NCBI GenBank assembly: GCA_000469685.2
Contig: LS997565.1
Coordinates: 41,441,166-41,505,165 of the forward strand
From: Haemonchus contortus
Lineage: Eukaryota; Nematoda; Chromadorea; Rhabditida; Trichostrongylidae
Direction: 5' to 3'
DNA length: 64,000 nucleotides
In this document: positions 44,300-57,700 of the stretch, in pieces
Layout of the letters: each line of letters begins with the position of its first letter
Numbering within the stretch: position 1 is the stretch's first letter
Translations under genes and position numbers: made by a program
Notes under the pieces: model-generated
Database searches by the model: none
What the model saw: the letters and a program-made list of their open reading frames with translations, nothing else
What the model was told of the DNA's origin: nothing

Positions 44300-47200
44300 G
44301 TTACAGGTGGATTAACAGTCAAATAAAGGGATGTAGCTCTTCACAAACGATCCGAAGTGTGGGCAGGCCGAGGTAAAAACTTCGAATTCTATCGTACTGA
44401 AATCTATATCGAAAAATTGATGGATAGCTTTTTATGGGTATAAAGGATTCACTACGCGAAAATCGAATTATTCCGGCCTGTTCGGTTGTCGCGAAACTAG
44501 TTGGACCTCGGCCTGTTGGACTTTGATTGGAGTTGGACTTTGATTTTTTTTGTAGGGGTTTTTTTTTTCTGTTGACTAGGTCCACAGTAAGATCAAGGCT
44601 CCGTTAGACCAGTCGTGGCAGTGCCTTTTCCTACTGCCTAGCTCCAATCGAATTCAACTATTGGTACAACTATAGACCTTATGTTCATCTTCCAAGGTTA
44701 ACTCGGTCTTTACCCGCGAATGAAAGTAGTGGTGGGCACTCAGGAAGAATTCAACCGCACAATTCAGAACTTTGTATAATGTGTTTCGAAGTTGGAAGAA
44801 TGTGAACCTTCCCAGTTCCGGAGTCCTCCGATCAAACCCGGTTAATGGGGGAGGTTCGAGTTTCAGAAGGAGAGGATCAGTTGGAAGGTTAGGTTTGTAA
44901 GTGCTGCAAAACAAGATTTACGCCCAAAAACTACCGAAATTTAAATGAACTGACTTTTCTCCGAAACTACTCTTCTTGGTGAGTTGCAGTCATCATTTAG
45001 AAGACCTGATCTTCATTTTGAGCAATCACCATTTTATTTTGAGTTTCGGACATCCCTGTTGTCCGTTCTTCGTTACACGTTCCATAGAGAGATCATGCAA
45101 CTTCCAGCTTACTCGTCATTCTTGACACTTTCTCGATGCACCATAGGGTATGGTCAGCAGTTGATGTTACGGTGCTGCTATTCGTTCTTGATTTTATAGA
45201 ATCCTGTATTTTCAGCGGTGTTACCACCGTAATCCGCATTATTTACGAGCTCCACAGCGTTTTTACATAACTTCTTGTTGTTGAATTTCGTATAAGCCGG
45301 ATTAGCCGGTGATCCATTAAGCCGTTGCTGGCTCGCAAACCTGGCCACGAAAGCCCATCGTTCAGAACGCGGTGTAATCGAAGGGCGCAATAAGCGGCTG
45401 TTTCGCTTCGACGCACATTGAAAAGAGCGAACTTATGGGTCGTCCAGACTTTGGTCATCGTTTTCATAGTCAACACTACAGAAATTGCTCGGAGAAGACT
45501 TAAAGAAGGGTGCGGTAGTTTTGGGATACGCCATGTGTTTTTCTTCTGCTTGGGATGTTGGCATGATGAATTGGATTGTCATGACAGAAAAAGGCCCATA
45601 ATTGGTCAACTAATTCTCCTATGAATGTTTTTTTTACTCTTGAGAGAGTATGTTTTTCGAAATTATGTTCAGGGATGACAAAGGTCCCCAGCTCTGAAAG
45701 GATTCGAGGAATTTTGATCATGTCCATCCCTCTGATCGTTCAAACCAGTTACGCCTATGCGGAGTCAAATATGGGCACGTGGGATGTGGACCTGCTATAA
45801 CTTCTTGCTTTTTTTCAGAACAGGCGTTGAGCCCCTGGTAATCTGAGTCATTTGTCATTTCGAGGTTTAACGGCCTGCCATCGGCGAGTTTGTCGGCTTT
45901 CCTGATCTTCAGTTGCTGAATGCTCCCTCTCCAATATTACTTTGCCTTTTTCTCAGTTATTTTGGGTCGATTTTCATGTTGCCTGCTTTACTCTTAAGCA
46001 TCCTCTGTTTCATAAATTGAGCATTCGAAGCACAGAAGGCCTGGTCAATCAAGAGGGGAAAGTTATGGGCATTGAAAGGAGCATCTGGGCGCATGATTCC
46101 TAAAGAGGGCACAAACTTGCACAAAACGAAGATGAGGGTCTGGTTTTTTGCTTTGTGATCATGCAGCGCTTTTGCTCATTTGCTCTGAGTCCTAGAAGAA
46201 CCAGCCGTCATTGTAAGTGCCAATATCATGCATCATGTTACTCCTTTCTGCCAACTTCACCCTATCTTCACAATTCTTTCTCGAATCGTTTGCGATGATT
46301 CCTATGACATACATAGTACGACATTCAGTTGATTGTGTTTACAGCTGATACTCGTGAATATAGGAGGGCAATATGTACGCATGTGCCGTCTCCCGTATCG
46401 TATAACTGCTTGGTAAGCGATAGTGGAGGAATGTTGATGCTTTTTCTCCATTCACATTCAGCGATGCGAGTAATGAGAACCGTGGGTCATTAAACGCCTT
46501 GTTCTTTCTCGATATTACTCCGTGACATTCTATGGGAAATAGATTTCTAGGTCAATGAAGCATCGGTTTGCACGTTACAATGGATTGGGTAGTTTACCTA
46601 TGTACCCGCTATCCTTCTCCAATTGATTGGCCCCTGAATTGCTCCAGAGTTCGGATCGGTTGATTGTGCATCTGCTTGTCCCTGATCTATTCATCAAACC
46701 AACTTACATATATGATTATTTCCAGAATATTGAATGAAAGCTGCATAGGTTGTGATACTTCTGAGAATCGCACAGAGTTAGCCTGTTCATTCTTTAAAGG
46801 CATTGGGTTGGAGTGGACCAGTGAAAAGTGGCACTACTACCGATCCGGAGTGTGGTGATCGAGTATAGCACCCCACCCGAACCAATCAACCATATAACGA
46901 CTGTTTTGATGTTGCTCAGATGGATCAGCCGAGACCGTCACCCTTGATGAGGACTGATTCCTCGACACATTCCTTCGCCAGCTCCCTTCGATTTCGGGGT
47001 TTCGCCCATGCTTTCACATCGGCACCTACTGGGATTTGACCGCTGTAATCGAAAACCTCTGATGTTTTAGAGATTAATGATTTCCACCTATGTGTGCAAA
47101 GTCACTTATGGGTTTATTTCACTTGTAGGTATTGTTATTTTAGAATCTGGGAATTCCTAGTAGAGCGTTGGCGTGGCGAAGGATTGGGATCGATGTGCGT

Positions 47201-48905
47201 GCCCAGGTCTATCTGTGTGGCTAGTGTGAAAGGTGTAAAGTTCGCAGAGATAGAAGACAAGAGGGATGCCGTTATTTTGTTTGCCCTGCGTTCAACCGGG
47301 GACACCCAGGTAACAGGACGTGGCGATGACACAGTGGACAACCCCTCACGTAGCGATCTATAGCTTATGTCTTCATCACTGGACTCCTTCGTTTGTTACT
47401 CTGCTGTCTTACCCTCCTGATTTCGGCGATTATTTTTCGATTTCCGAGTTGAATGTGACTTCTACGAAGACTTTTTGTGATTCACTAGCATTTTAATAAT
47501 GAGCAACTTTTACTTATCACTTCTGTCTGGGAGTTGAGGGAGTTAAGGTCAGAGTTTTTTTGTCGGATTTTCCAAAAACGGTCATTTGAGAAGTTTACAT
47601 GGTTTCTACTATTAAGACTTATGTAATTGACCGACTTCTCAAACTATCCTTATTACTGTATTCCTTTTGCCTTGAATGGTTGCTTGTATTCTGGAAAGCA
47701 GTTGATAACGAGTAAACAAGAAAGAAGTTGACTGAATGTAATTTCGAGTTTTTTGCATCAAACATTTTTTTTTGTAAAAATATCTAGGAATCCTTTCAAC
47801 CTTGCTCAGGATTTGAAAGTTTTTCGAAAAAATGCACCGGAAAGTGATATCCTACAACTTTTCATTTTTTCTTATGTCGTCAAAAAGCCAGCAATAAGGC
47901 CAGCGAAAAATGGGTAGCTGGAGAATTTTTACTTTGCAGAATTGCCATTTTGGGCTCTGTGTAATATTTTGTCATTTTGGGGTAACTAAGTGACAAAAAA
48001 TTCTGTTGTGGTTTCGATCCTCCTCAGAGTTTGTGAGTTCATTCAATCTTCCTCAGGAATGGTCGGGCTTGATTAATTCTCTCTCATGGTTTCTGATTAT
48101 AACAGTGGTCGTATTTTTTGTGTGATTTCACGGTAGACAGTATTTTTTATGAAGGCGCTCCATACCATGTGCATGGCTCATCTTTGAGGACAAAGTATTT
48201 GTTTTGAACTTTCTTTGCTTTTTCCTCCGAGTTTCAACCTTGCAACGAGCAACCCTACTTGATTGTGTGTACCGTTGCAATTTAGACTTCGCTCTACCTT
48301 CTTTGAACGGAAATCCGAACCCGGGGCGTGGTCGAGTTTTGAAGGGCGGGGCAAAACTTTTTTCTTCGAAGATATGGTCTCGAAATGCACATGCAAAGCA
48401 GTTGGCAAACAACATCTCGTCTTGCATGCCATTTCTTTCGATCGGTGTTATGGTATTCAAATGGTTTTCTCATCACAATTCATCATGAAGGTCCATACGC
48501 ATTCTGAGCATTCTGTTCTTTTTTGGGTGGTGTTTCTGTTTTTACATTTGTCTGGTGGCCCACAAATTTGTAGGATATCTCCGACGGTTATCGGAAAAGT
48601 TGGAATATATTCTTGTTAACGATTACGGGCTGTGGTGCAATGAGTTTTAGGGACGAGGACACGCCTTGTTTCTCTCACAGAGCCTCGGGAAATTCATTTC
48701 GTTCATTTTGCGCGCTAGACTTTTCCGTGAAACAATCTTTTGCTATTTGGCGATATTAATAGTCCTCTGTTGCTTGGGATGTCTGATTTCATGCCCTCAA
48801 GTCTTCAAGCTTATCGAACTCAATCCGCTTACTGTGCATGAAGTTTGGTACCGGCTTATCTCGATGTGGAAGTGTATAAACTGCACAAGGAAGAACAAAT
48901 TTCGA
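44300..48905. other. no gene recognised
   Basis: This is the spacer between ShKT copies 3 and 4. The first 60-100 bp continue the conserved upstream block of copy 3. Beyond that I see short frames on both strands and no nameable feature. Confidence 0.5.
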
Positions 48906-48939
48906 GAATTTTTATTTTTCCTTTGGCCCTTTCTACTAA

Positions 48940-49460
48940 TCACCATTGTGTGCAAATACCGCATGTCTTGGAGCAATAGGTCTCTGCGATGTTGTAGAAG
49001 TCCGGTTGGGTGCACATTCCTGAATGTTTTGGGCCCAAGCAGAACTGTTCACCTCCAGCGTCATAACATGGCTGGAAGAATCAGTTCTTATAGCTATGTT
49101 CATGTACACGGGAGTGTTCCATCTTTACTCAAATGCGCCATGCATTCAATAACCAATCCGGACGTAGTTGAACTTTGGCACTGCATTAAGTAGAGAAATC
49201 AAAATCAAAAATATAAATGTGTGCCTAGTCTGAATTCGTTTTATATCGGGATTAAAGCCGAGCTAGTTTTGGTGGGGTTTATTCTTGAATTTGATCCCTG
49301 ACTGTCTTTGAGCTGTCACGATAACACTTTGATGCTCATCGTTAACTCAGATCAACAGAAAAGTGAAATTTTGCTTCATGACTTGGTAACTTACGAAAGT
49401 TGCTGCTTCAGTTGTGAAGGCGTTGAGCAGTAAAAGGGCGCAGACGATGTAGAAGAACAT
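48940..49460 (-). CDS. secreted single-ShKT-domain peptide, copy 4
   Basis: Exon 1 (49460-49395) encodes the leader MFFYIVCALLLLNAFTTE and four more residues. Exon 2 (49071-48940) follows a TTCCAG acceptor and encodes the 43-residue ShKT module. Its mature sequence is identical to copy 1 although the DNA differs at seven third-codon positions. The intron is 323 bp. TATA (49502-49511) and the perfect palindrome (49533-49547) are present, and AATAAA lies at 48916-48911 on the minus strand. Flanking homology to copy 3 extends about 100 bp beyond the promoter, so copies 3 and 4 arose from a duplication of at least 0.7 kb. Confidence 0.88.
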
Positions 49461-49501
49461 GTCGAATTCTGCTGAACTGATGCCACACTTGGGTGGAGGG
49501 C

Positions 49502-49547
49502 CTTATTTATACTGCTTAACAAAACAGTTGAGAACAATGCCATTGTT
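49502..49547 (-). promoter_or_regulatory. TATA box and palindrome of ShKT copy 4
   Basis: TATAAATAAG lies at 49502-49511 and AACAATGCCATTGTT at 49533-49547, spaced as in copy 3. Confidence 0.6.
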
Positions 49548-50920
49548 ACGGGGTTTCAGGTGGATTAACAGTCGAATAAAGGGATGAAACTCGTCACAAA
49601 CGACGCGAAGTGTGGGCAAGACGATGTAAAAACTTCGTTGTATATTTTACTGAATATAGTCAATTGGTTTCACTTTTCATGGCTTAGGTGGACTCTCTAC
49701 GTGGGAGCTGCATTATGTAGCTTTTCATTTATTGTTGAATCGAACGAAACTCAGAAAAAAATCTTTTATCTACCCTTGCTGTTTTAAGGCTTACCCAGGT
49801 TTTAAGCTTGCAGTAGGAACGAAGCTCTCTCAGACTCGCTAGGCGCTACCTTGCGAAATACGATAATGCAAGCGATTCAGTCAGTATTCTGACTCGCAAA
49901 TGATCCTCACTGTCCAACTCAGAGCGGATCCCACTGAAACCCGCTTAAGACCGAACTCGTCGTGTTCTTGTCTTGGAGGAAGTCCAGAAGAGGGTATTGT
50001 ATCTTTTAGACTTGAGGTTGTATAACTTTATTACTGCAATTCGCTGTGTAAGCCATGCTCGCACCCAGATGCTTTGACGGTAGCGGACGAAATGCAAGTA
50101 CGTAACGCAGCGGAAGAAGTCGGTCCACACGGTGCACCATACCCTTGACCTTTTATTCCCTCAAGAAAAGCTTAGCCCAGTTCCTGTCGTTTCACTCTTC
50201 ACATTTTCGATGCTTTCAGGAGTCATTTTGCCAACTTACCGTCTTTACCTCCATACTGATCGATCAACATCACGACACATTCATACGGTCCTCTTAGATC
50301 TTGAAAAAATGAGGGAGAAAATTTTCATTCTGCATTTTATTTAGTATCTGGCACACGGTTTTAGTGACCCGCCAGTCAGGTTGCTCCGTTTTTTTTTCAA
50401 ATGTTGATGCTTCCTTCTACCAGGCCCCACATTGACCTCATATCTCCTCAATGTTATGGATTGCGGTCAGATTTATATGCTTCGCGATATGGCGCGGGTC
50501 GTTGCGGTGCTTCGCTGAGAGATGAGATAATTGGGGTTGTGGAATACTCTTAGATTCTTTAATTATGCCCATAGGATCACGATTAAGCGCTGTTTTTGTG
50601 AGCTGTTTATTCTAGATAACGGTAATCGATTCCTTCAGGTGGTGCCATGCATTTGCGTTCGCACTTCTATTCTGAATAGAAGGAAAAGTTGTCCTAGATG
50701 TATGGTTACGAACATAGGAGGAGTGATTGAATTGGTGATGGAATACAGGGCTTTCTATCTACTCAGACCATTTCGCTTCTAGTTATGGGAGTGTGATCCA
50801 GACAGCCTCTTGAGCTTTGCTCGGACATCAAGAGACTGAGTTGTCCAAAGTGAAGATAAGTTTCGGTATGCCTGGGAGAATTTATGTTTGTTTTGTTGAA
50901 TAGGCGCATAGCTGTTGCTC

Positions 50921-50973
50921 GACTGGAATTACTGATCACGACTACTTGACTGGAATTACTGATCACGACTACT
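50921..50973. repeat. 27-bp tandem duplication
   Basis: The unit starting GACTGGAATTACTGATCACG occurs at 50921-50947 and again at 50948-50973 without a mismatch over the shared length. Confidence 0.85.
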
Positions 50974-51681
50974 GAGTTATTGAGCTTTTCGGTGGGAAAT
51001 CATTATGTTTTATAATCGCTCCCCTGACTCAGTTCCTCTTTAAAATTGTGCTCCTTATTTATGAAAATGCGGAGAAGGAAGATGCCGAGCAACTTTGCTT
51101 GGAAAGAAATAGGAAATCTTCTTTACATCTGCAATAGACCGAGGAGGGTGGGGCAGTCTGGTTCACCTGGAAGGGAGTTTCCCTGGAAACCGTTCGAACA
51201 CTAAAATGGGTACGTGAGCGAAGGAAGTGCGAGTTTACGACGATTGTGTTTGTCGCTGGATCAACTGACAGTTAAGTGACAACGGGCAGTCAGAGTTACT
51301 CATTGTATTGCATGAAGAAGATCCATTCAAATTCAATGGGCAACTCAAGGAACAGCTGACCACATTCTGAACAATTCAAACCTCGTTTATATCGACTTGG
51401 AATTCACTTGCTGCATGCCCTGCTCGGCAGCAAGGAAAAAGGTTTTGTGGTGTACTGAAAGTGAAGAGAAGCTCTAGCTGAATGGAGCTTGGACGTTATT
51501 GAAAGATAAGTGTAAAAAGAGCTGACTGCGGGGTGTTCTGAAGATTAGACGCAGCGCCTTACTGGTGGTTTATTCTCGATAGGCTCGGAAAGGGCAATGT
51601 TTCTGAAGAAGCGTCCATTCACTCCCCTAAAGATTACTTCCTTAGCACGTTTACTTGACAGTTTACAGAATCTTTGTTATT

Positions 51682-51717
51682 TGGGGGAGAGGGGGGGGGG
51701 GAAGGGGGAGGGGAGGT
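51682..51717 (+). repeat. G-rich tract, G-quadruplex potential
   Basis: Runs of 5, 11, 5 and 4 guanines, separated by AGA, AA and A, satisfy the usual four-run G-quadruplex pattern on the plus strand. There is no gene nearby. Confidence 0.7.
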
Positions 51718-54700
51718 TGTATATAGGAGGTGAAAGGCCTGAATTCCTCCAGCACAGTCTGTGGATCAGATCCCATCGGAATCAACCGAACACCCTTAAT
51801 CACAACCCGAGGCAAATGCGGGGTCGATTAAAGGTTCACAGAGTTGTTTGGAAAAGACAACTGCTCTCGCCTCTCCTCTGCCTTGATTGACTATTCCAAA
51901 ATCGCCTAAGGTCCTAACCAGAATTCAAAATGACTGTTCTTTCAGAGAATTGATTGATTCAAGTTCATAGTACATTACACACTTCATCGTACCCAAGGTG
52001 GGTGTGTGAAACCGGATCTCATCGATAAAGTGTTTCCTTCATTGAGAATTCCCTTCCATTCAATGCATCATACAACACGTTCTCCTTCGTTCTCCTTCTC
52101 TAAATTCGTCTGTGAGTTTTCGATAGTGGCGTTTCTCCAGTGTTTTTTCGTTGGTCCCGTCATCGATACACGTCGGGTCAATAGATGCCGTCGCGGAGTA
52201 GGGAAAGCCGACCAGTTGCGTCGGAGAGTTTTGAGCTGATGGACAAAGGGCACTTTTAAGCTTTTTTTCGTCCTGTTTTCGACGGCTTTTCTTTGAGACA
52301 CAATGAAGAACCACTCCCGAGTGGCTCGCTTACTTTGAGTCTCCCTCTTTTTTGTAATGGTTTTTTTTTCTGGAACATTTTGAAATGTGTATTTGTTTGA
52401 GCTTGTTCTGCTGTCGCTGCGACATGGCTCTTTTCTTGCTTTCTGTTCAGAACGTGCAGAGGTCCGATAGTATATTTCAAGTCTCGCAGTTCCGACCGCT
52501 CCATTCCGATGTATCTGTGTTCGCTTATGTCACTGGTGACAGCTGCTACGTATTGAGATTGATATGCCAGTCGGAATGTGTAGCATTATGCTTCCGGTCC
52601 AACAACATCAAAATGTCCAAGCTTTTTGGAGGACCCAGTGGTCCATCGTTCAGATTGCTCCCCTGGTGTGGTAGCCTTTCCAAATCATATCCGGTAGCTT
52701 CTACAGGTTCTTAGCATGGTGTTTCGGAACAATTTCGGGTTTGGGACAAGTCACGGGAACTTTCGCCCACAGTGAGGATCGTCCATCAGTGGCGAACAAC
52801 TTCCGAACTACCTAACTACCTAGTAGGACTAATCGATTCTGTATAGGAATTTGCGAACTGATTGGCGTATTTATGAACGAGTTTTTAGGTTAAAAACAGG
52901 AGCTGAAAGTTTTGGATCAGAAATTACTCGAACCTGTCTTCGGAACTTTTTCTTTACGAGTTTGTCAGTGCTCTCGTACAAGGTCAAGTGGGTGTCGCTG
53001 CCTTTTCCGTGCCCCAAAGAGAACTTGGCGATATTCTAACGAATTGAGCTAACAAGAACTTTTTCCAGTGTTCGCGGAATGGCTGACAACTCGTGATGAT
53101 AGTTTGGCTCCTTCCCTCCAGAATTTATGACCATATTTATTTTCTTTTCCTCTCCCTACCCCTTCTCTCTTCATTTCTTCCTCTCGGGCTTTTGATGTTC
53201 ATGAGTTCGTCGAAACTTCAACGACAACAGTTGTTCGTTCGTTCAATCTCATCTCATCTGAGCATGTGATGTGCGTTCAGTTCCCTTCAGGCGAATGCAC
53301 ACAATCGTTGCATTGATTCGCATAAACTCCCGGTCTCGGCTTAGTTTCCTCGGCTTCCTTCTTTTTGGTCCTTATTCGATTTCATGCTTTTTCCGCTTGC
53401 CATCATATTCTCTAAAAGTCATTCTCCCTTAGTTCTTGGAATTTCTGCTCTCCTGTCCTTTTTATTGAATATTTTGCTCTTTTCTGAGTTCTTTTTGGTT
53501 CCCATCGCAAATTTACAGCAGGCTTCTTGTCTTTCTTCTGTTTTTCATTACTAATAGAGGTTTTTCAATACACCCACTGCTCCGTCCGTTCTCTTTTTCT
53601 GCACGAATGCTCCCAACCAGGGCTTTCTTTCGAGTTTTTTTCCTAGTTAGTCTTTCCAAATGAAGGTTTCTTCTACTGAATGTCATTATGCGTACATCTA
53701 ACGCTCCCTGAATGTGTAATTCATGGCCTCGATACGGCTCCCACTTCGTGCTTCGAAAGGCGATAAGCTCAAGCTGTTGGTCGGGATCCAATCGCCTTTG
53801 ATAATGTAATTAGAACTTATAGGGTTTGCTTGCTTTTTAAATTTCTTATAGAACTTTGAATTGTCCACATCAGAAGCCTTTTTGATTCCTTCTTTAAGTC
53901 TTCTTCTTTTCTTTCAGTATTCACATTCTATGGCTTCTGTGATGAAAGCATTTCTCTATTCACTCCACGAAGTCTTTGCTCCAACAGTCGCTTTCCATTT
54001 CCGACACTACTTTTCTATTCTTTTCCCCTTTATTTCCTTATAATTTTCGCTACCTTCAATTCAAACCGGCCTATTGTGGCTCCATACGTCCAAACTTTTC
54101 TTTTCTAAAGTAGCTTTGCTTCTATTTATGCTTCTCCACATTTTTGCGATTTTAAGCAGGTTCAGATGCGGAACTTAGATTGCGTCCACGCCTGAACCAA
54201 TTGTGCTCAGATATAAAAGTACCAGATTTTTTCGAAGAAGGGAATCCCAGTAGGGAAAGGATTCGCTGAAACGTTGGCCTACCCGCTGTTTTTGAGCCTT
54301 CAGCTGCACCATCGGGTCTAAAAATGAGTAAGCAAAAACTTGAACTATGTAGGAGCTGGGTTGAGAGCGTTGAACATGTTCGCCCGACGAAATTTCAGGA
54401 ACTTGCCCATGATGGAAGCTAATGATCATTGGGTAAGCAGCTAAGGTTAAGTACTATCGCGCCCGCCTGGTTGAAGTGGCTTTATTTGCATTTTCTTTTT
54501 TTTCGATCGCTAAAATGTCAAGGACTGCCGAGTGTTGGTGTAAACGCTTCTCAAACAATTTTGTCTTCTCTTTTTGTCATGTTGAAGTCTTTATTTGCTT
54601 TCATACTACTCCTCAATCTCTCCCTGAATTATGTTATTCCCAGATACAAGGCTTTTTAGGCAAGTACAGCTCATCTATCACGATATCGGACAAGGACACA

Positions 54701-57700
54701 AGGAGGTCTAGCCCTTATTAGCCTTCAGATTCTGACAGATGCGAATAGCCGTAGCTACATATCTACCCTGACTGGGTCATTCGGAAGTAATCAATCGCCT
54801 TCTGTCTTATTGCCTTTGTTTTGGTTTTGGAAAAACTGCTCGTAGGATTAGCCATGCTGTTAGCCTTTTGACGGTACAGCCTGATCATACGAGTCGTTCG
54901 GAATGCGCCATGCCTTTAATTCCCCTCCTTGTCGAAAATTTGTTGAGTTGTTCTGTCGTTTTGTATCACTACTGCAATGGAAAAAAGATACTGGTGCTCG
55001 ACCAGCTCGACCATTTTTCATTCATGGGGCTTCAACAAATGATAATCTATTTGTCGGAGGCAAAGGGCTCGACTGCTTCAAAGCTATCCATCAACGTAGC
55101 GATAGTGTGCATTCCTGATGTGTTCAATCTCCTTCAGACGTAGTATTGAAGGCTTACGGTAGGAATGTCCCGGTAGCGAGTGGTGAGATTATTAAGAAGG
55201 GCGATAACCACAGAGGGACTTTCAGAGATATTACTCGAGAGAGTTTTAGTGAAGAAGTGAAACATGACCCTCAGGGAAAAACAGTGTTTATCACCATTTT
55301 TGTAAAGATTTGTCTTCAAATCTTTCACATGTCTCTTTTTTCTGGTGGAACAAGCACGCGGGGATATGTAAATGGCGAATAGCGGTGCTACAAGTACTCC
55401 TTCAGTGAAATAGAATCGGATATGGAATTCGCTGAGACCGACTGGTCCTTTTATCCATCCTGGGCCGTCTAGATGGTAGTTCAACATTCAATTGCCTTCA
55501 TAAACCACTGTAAAGGCTTAGTGGGCACTGAAAGGGCACGGTATATTGGCTGGATATTTTTTCTGAAAAATTCTTCTTATTAAGGTAAATCGACACTAAC
55601 ATTCTCATTGCATCTGCTCATTTTGGAATAGCCTCTTAGCCAACCATACTTTTACCAATTTTTTTCTTTTTTTCTATCAAAGTAGGAATTCATGGTAGAT
55701 TGGTCCCCGAATCGTTTGCGTAGATCTTATTTTAGCATTTTTAATCGTTTGAAGAAAACCTTTTTCCTGACACCCTCGGGTGAACTGGAACGCGATCCTA
55801 TCGCAAGTTATTTTGAACCTTTTTGTGTACTTACTTCTCAGACATCGTTCATCACAGCTGTGTTATCTCATGAATTGGCCATAGCCAAGGTCAGATTGGC
55901 GTTAAAACATAAGGGATTTTACATCTGTTATCGCTGTCGACAGGCTTACAGATTTTGCTTTACTAGGTAGAAATTTAGTAGCTATTGAGCTGTTATCTTG
56001 CTTTTAAGGTTGTTTCTGGTCGAACCGTTTTTTACCATTACAACCATTTTTTTCGATAGTTCGCTAGAATTATGGGGAAATGGCCCTGATAACGTGAGTT
56101 CATTGATATCAGGACAGAATATATCAATTTTTAATGGCCCGTTTGAATAGATTTCACAATGCGAAACGTCGTCAAAACCAACAGATAGGGGCTCACAATG
56201 CCTTCATTGCGTGAAGCCCCGCCCCATCCCCGCTGATCCCGCCCTTTAACCTGGGCGCATGCACCTGTTCGAGCACAGACCGGAAAACTCCACTATTTAT
56301 CCCTTTTGAGACCCAATGCCACGGCTTCTGGAATCAAGCATTGCCCTACTGTAGCGCAGTTGAGACTGATATTCAACATACCAGTGAGGCTGGTGTGAGA
56401 AAAAATACTTGAGTAATGGTAGAAAAGGCAGACGTCCAGTAGGAATTTTACCTATTTTCTTGATTCCCATTTACTTGGTTACCATGGTCCGTTTTATGAT
56501 CGCGTATCTGTCAGCCGTATCTGAGCGATTAATCTCTATTCATTTACGTGTTCGTGCAAAAGGGAAAGAGCAGAGAAGGAGAGAGCTATTCGGTGGTCGT
56601 GGCGATGGTGGCAGTGGCCATCTGAGATCCGCCACCGATTGCCGCCCTCATCAGGGCTCGTTTTTTGCTGGGCGCCACGGCGAATGCTCCTCATTCTACT
56701 TGTGGCATAGTATTTCATCAAGCCCCCAGTGTGTTCTGTTGAGTTCTTTTACTCCTTTATCGATTGATTCCTTTACTTTACCGATTAGACCTGCTGATAA
56801 GGTAAAATTAGTGAGGGAGATGATCAATCAGCCTTTTTGCTGGGATGCTTAGGGAACACCTTCTGTTTCCAGTCCCTCACGACTGATCTTCGTTGTGTGA
56901 AAGCCTGTTCAGTGTTACGATCACGTCATCTCTGAAGTATCGCTGTTGCTGTCAAGTGTAGCAGCTTCCTTCGTCTTCGTGCTAGCCTGTTCCCTCGGCA
57001 CTCATATAATCCTTCGCCCACGGTCATTTGATGCTATCATTCTGCTCATTAATCATGTATTCCGAAAAGTCTGGTCAGCTATAGTATATTATAATAAATC
57101 GTTGATGGGTCTTCTCTGAAAATTCCTTGAGAAATCTAGCGAGGCACATTTCGTTCCTTTTCTGGGGAAGCTGTATCAGCCGATTCCTCTTACTACCAAT
57201 CTCTACCCCTTGAAGGTTGTCAAAACTTGAAATTTAACCAGATTTTCCACTTCTTTACCTCATTCTTAATGAGTCACAGTCTTCCCGAACTCCATGTCTA
57301 ATGAATTTACGAAAAAGCGCAGACCTCTGAGAATCGATCAATGCCTTTCGATGCGCCACATCTTCGCTCCTTTGAAAAAAGCGACTCTAATTGAATATGG
57401 CCAACAGTGTTTCATGTTGAAATTTCTATCCATTTCTAACCAATTCTTAATCTGAGAAGCAAATATAGCTCTCCTATCTACTTCTTCTTTGTTTGCGCCA
57501 TGTACTCGTCCTACAATCAGAATGTTTAACCTACATAGTTGAAAGAGCTGTGATTTTGTAAGCGTTAATGAGTGACTAGTAATGTTCTCGGTCATTACTC
57601 GATATCAGATGATACTGTAAGTTCTTAAGACCCATACTTTTCGAGGAGAATGTTTTCATGAGTATGCGCCATGCTTTTGCACATCGTTCACCCTAGTCAA

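Noticed and set aside
48666..49193. 175-codon plus-strand open frame
   Set aside because: It runs antisense through exon 2 and the intron of ShKT copy 4, whose minus-strand splice sites, cysteine pattern and promoter explain the sequence.
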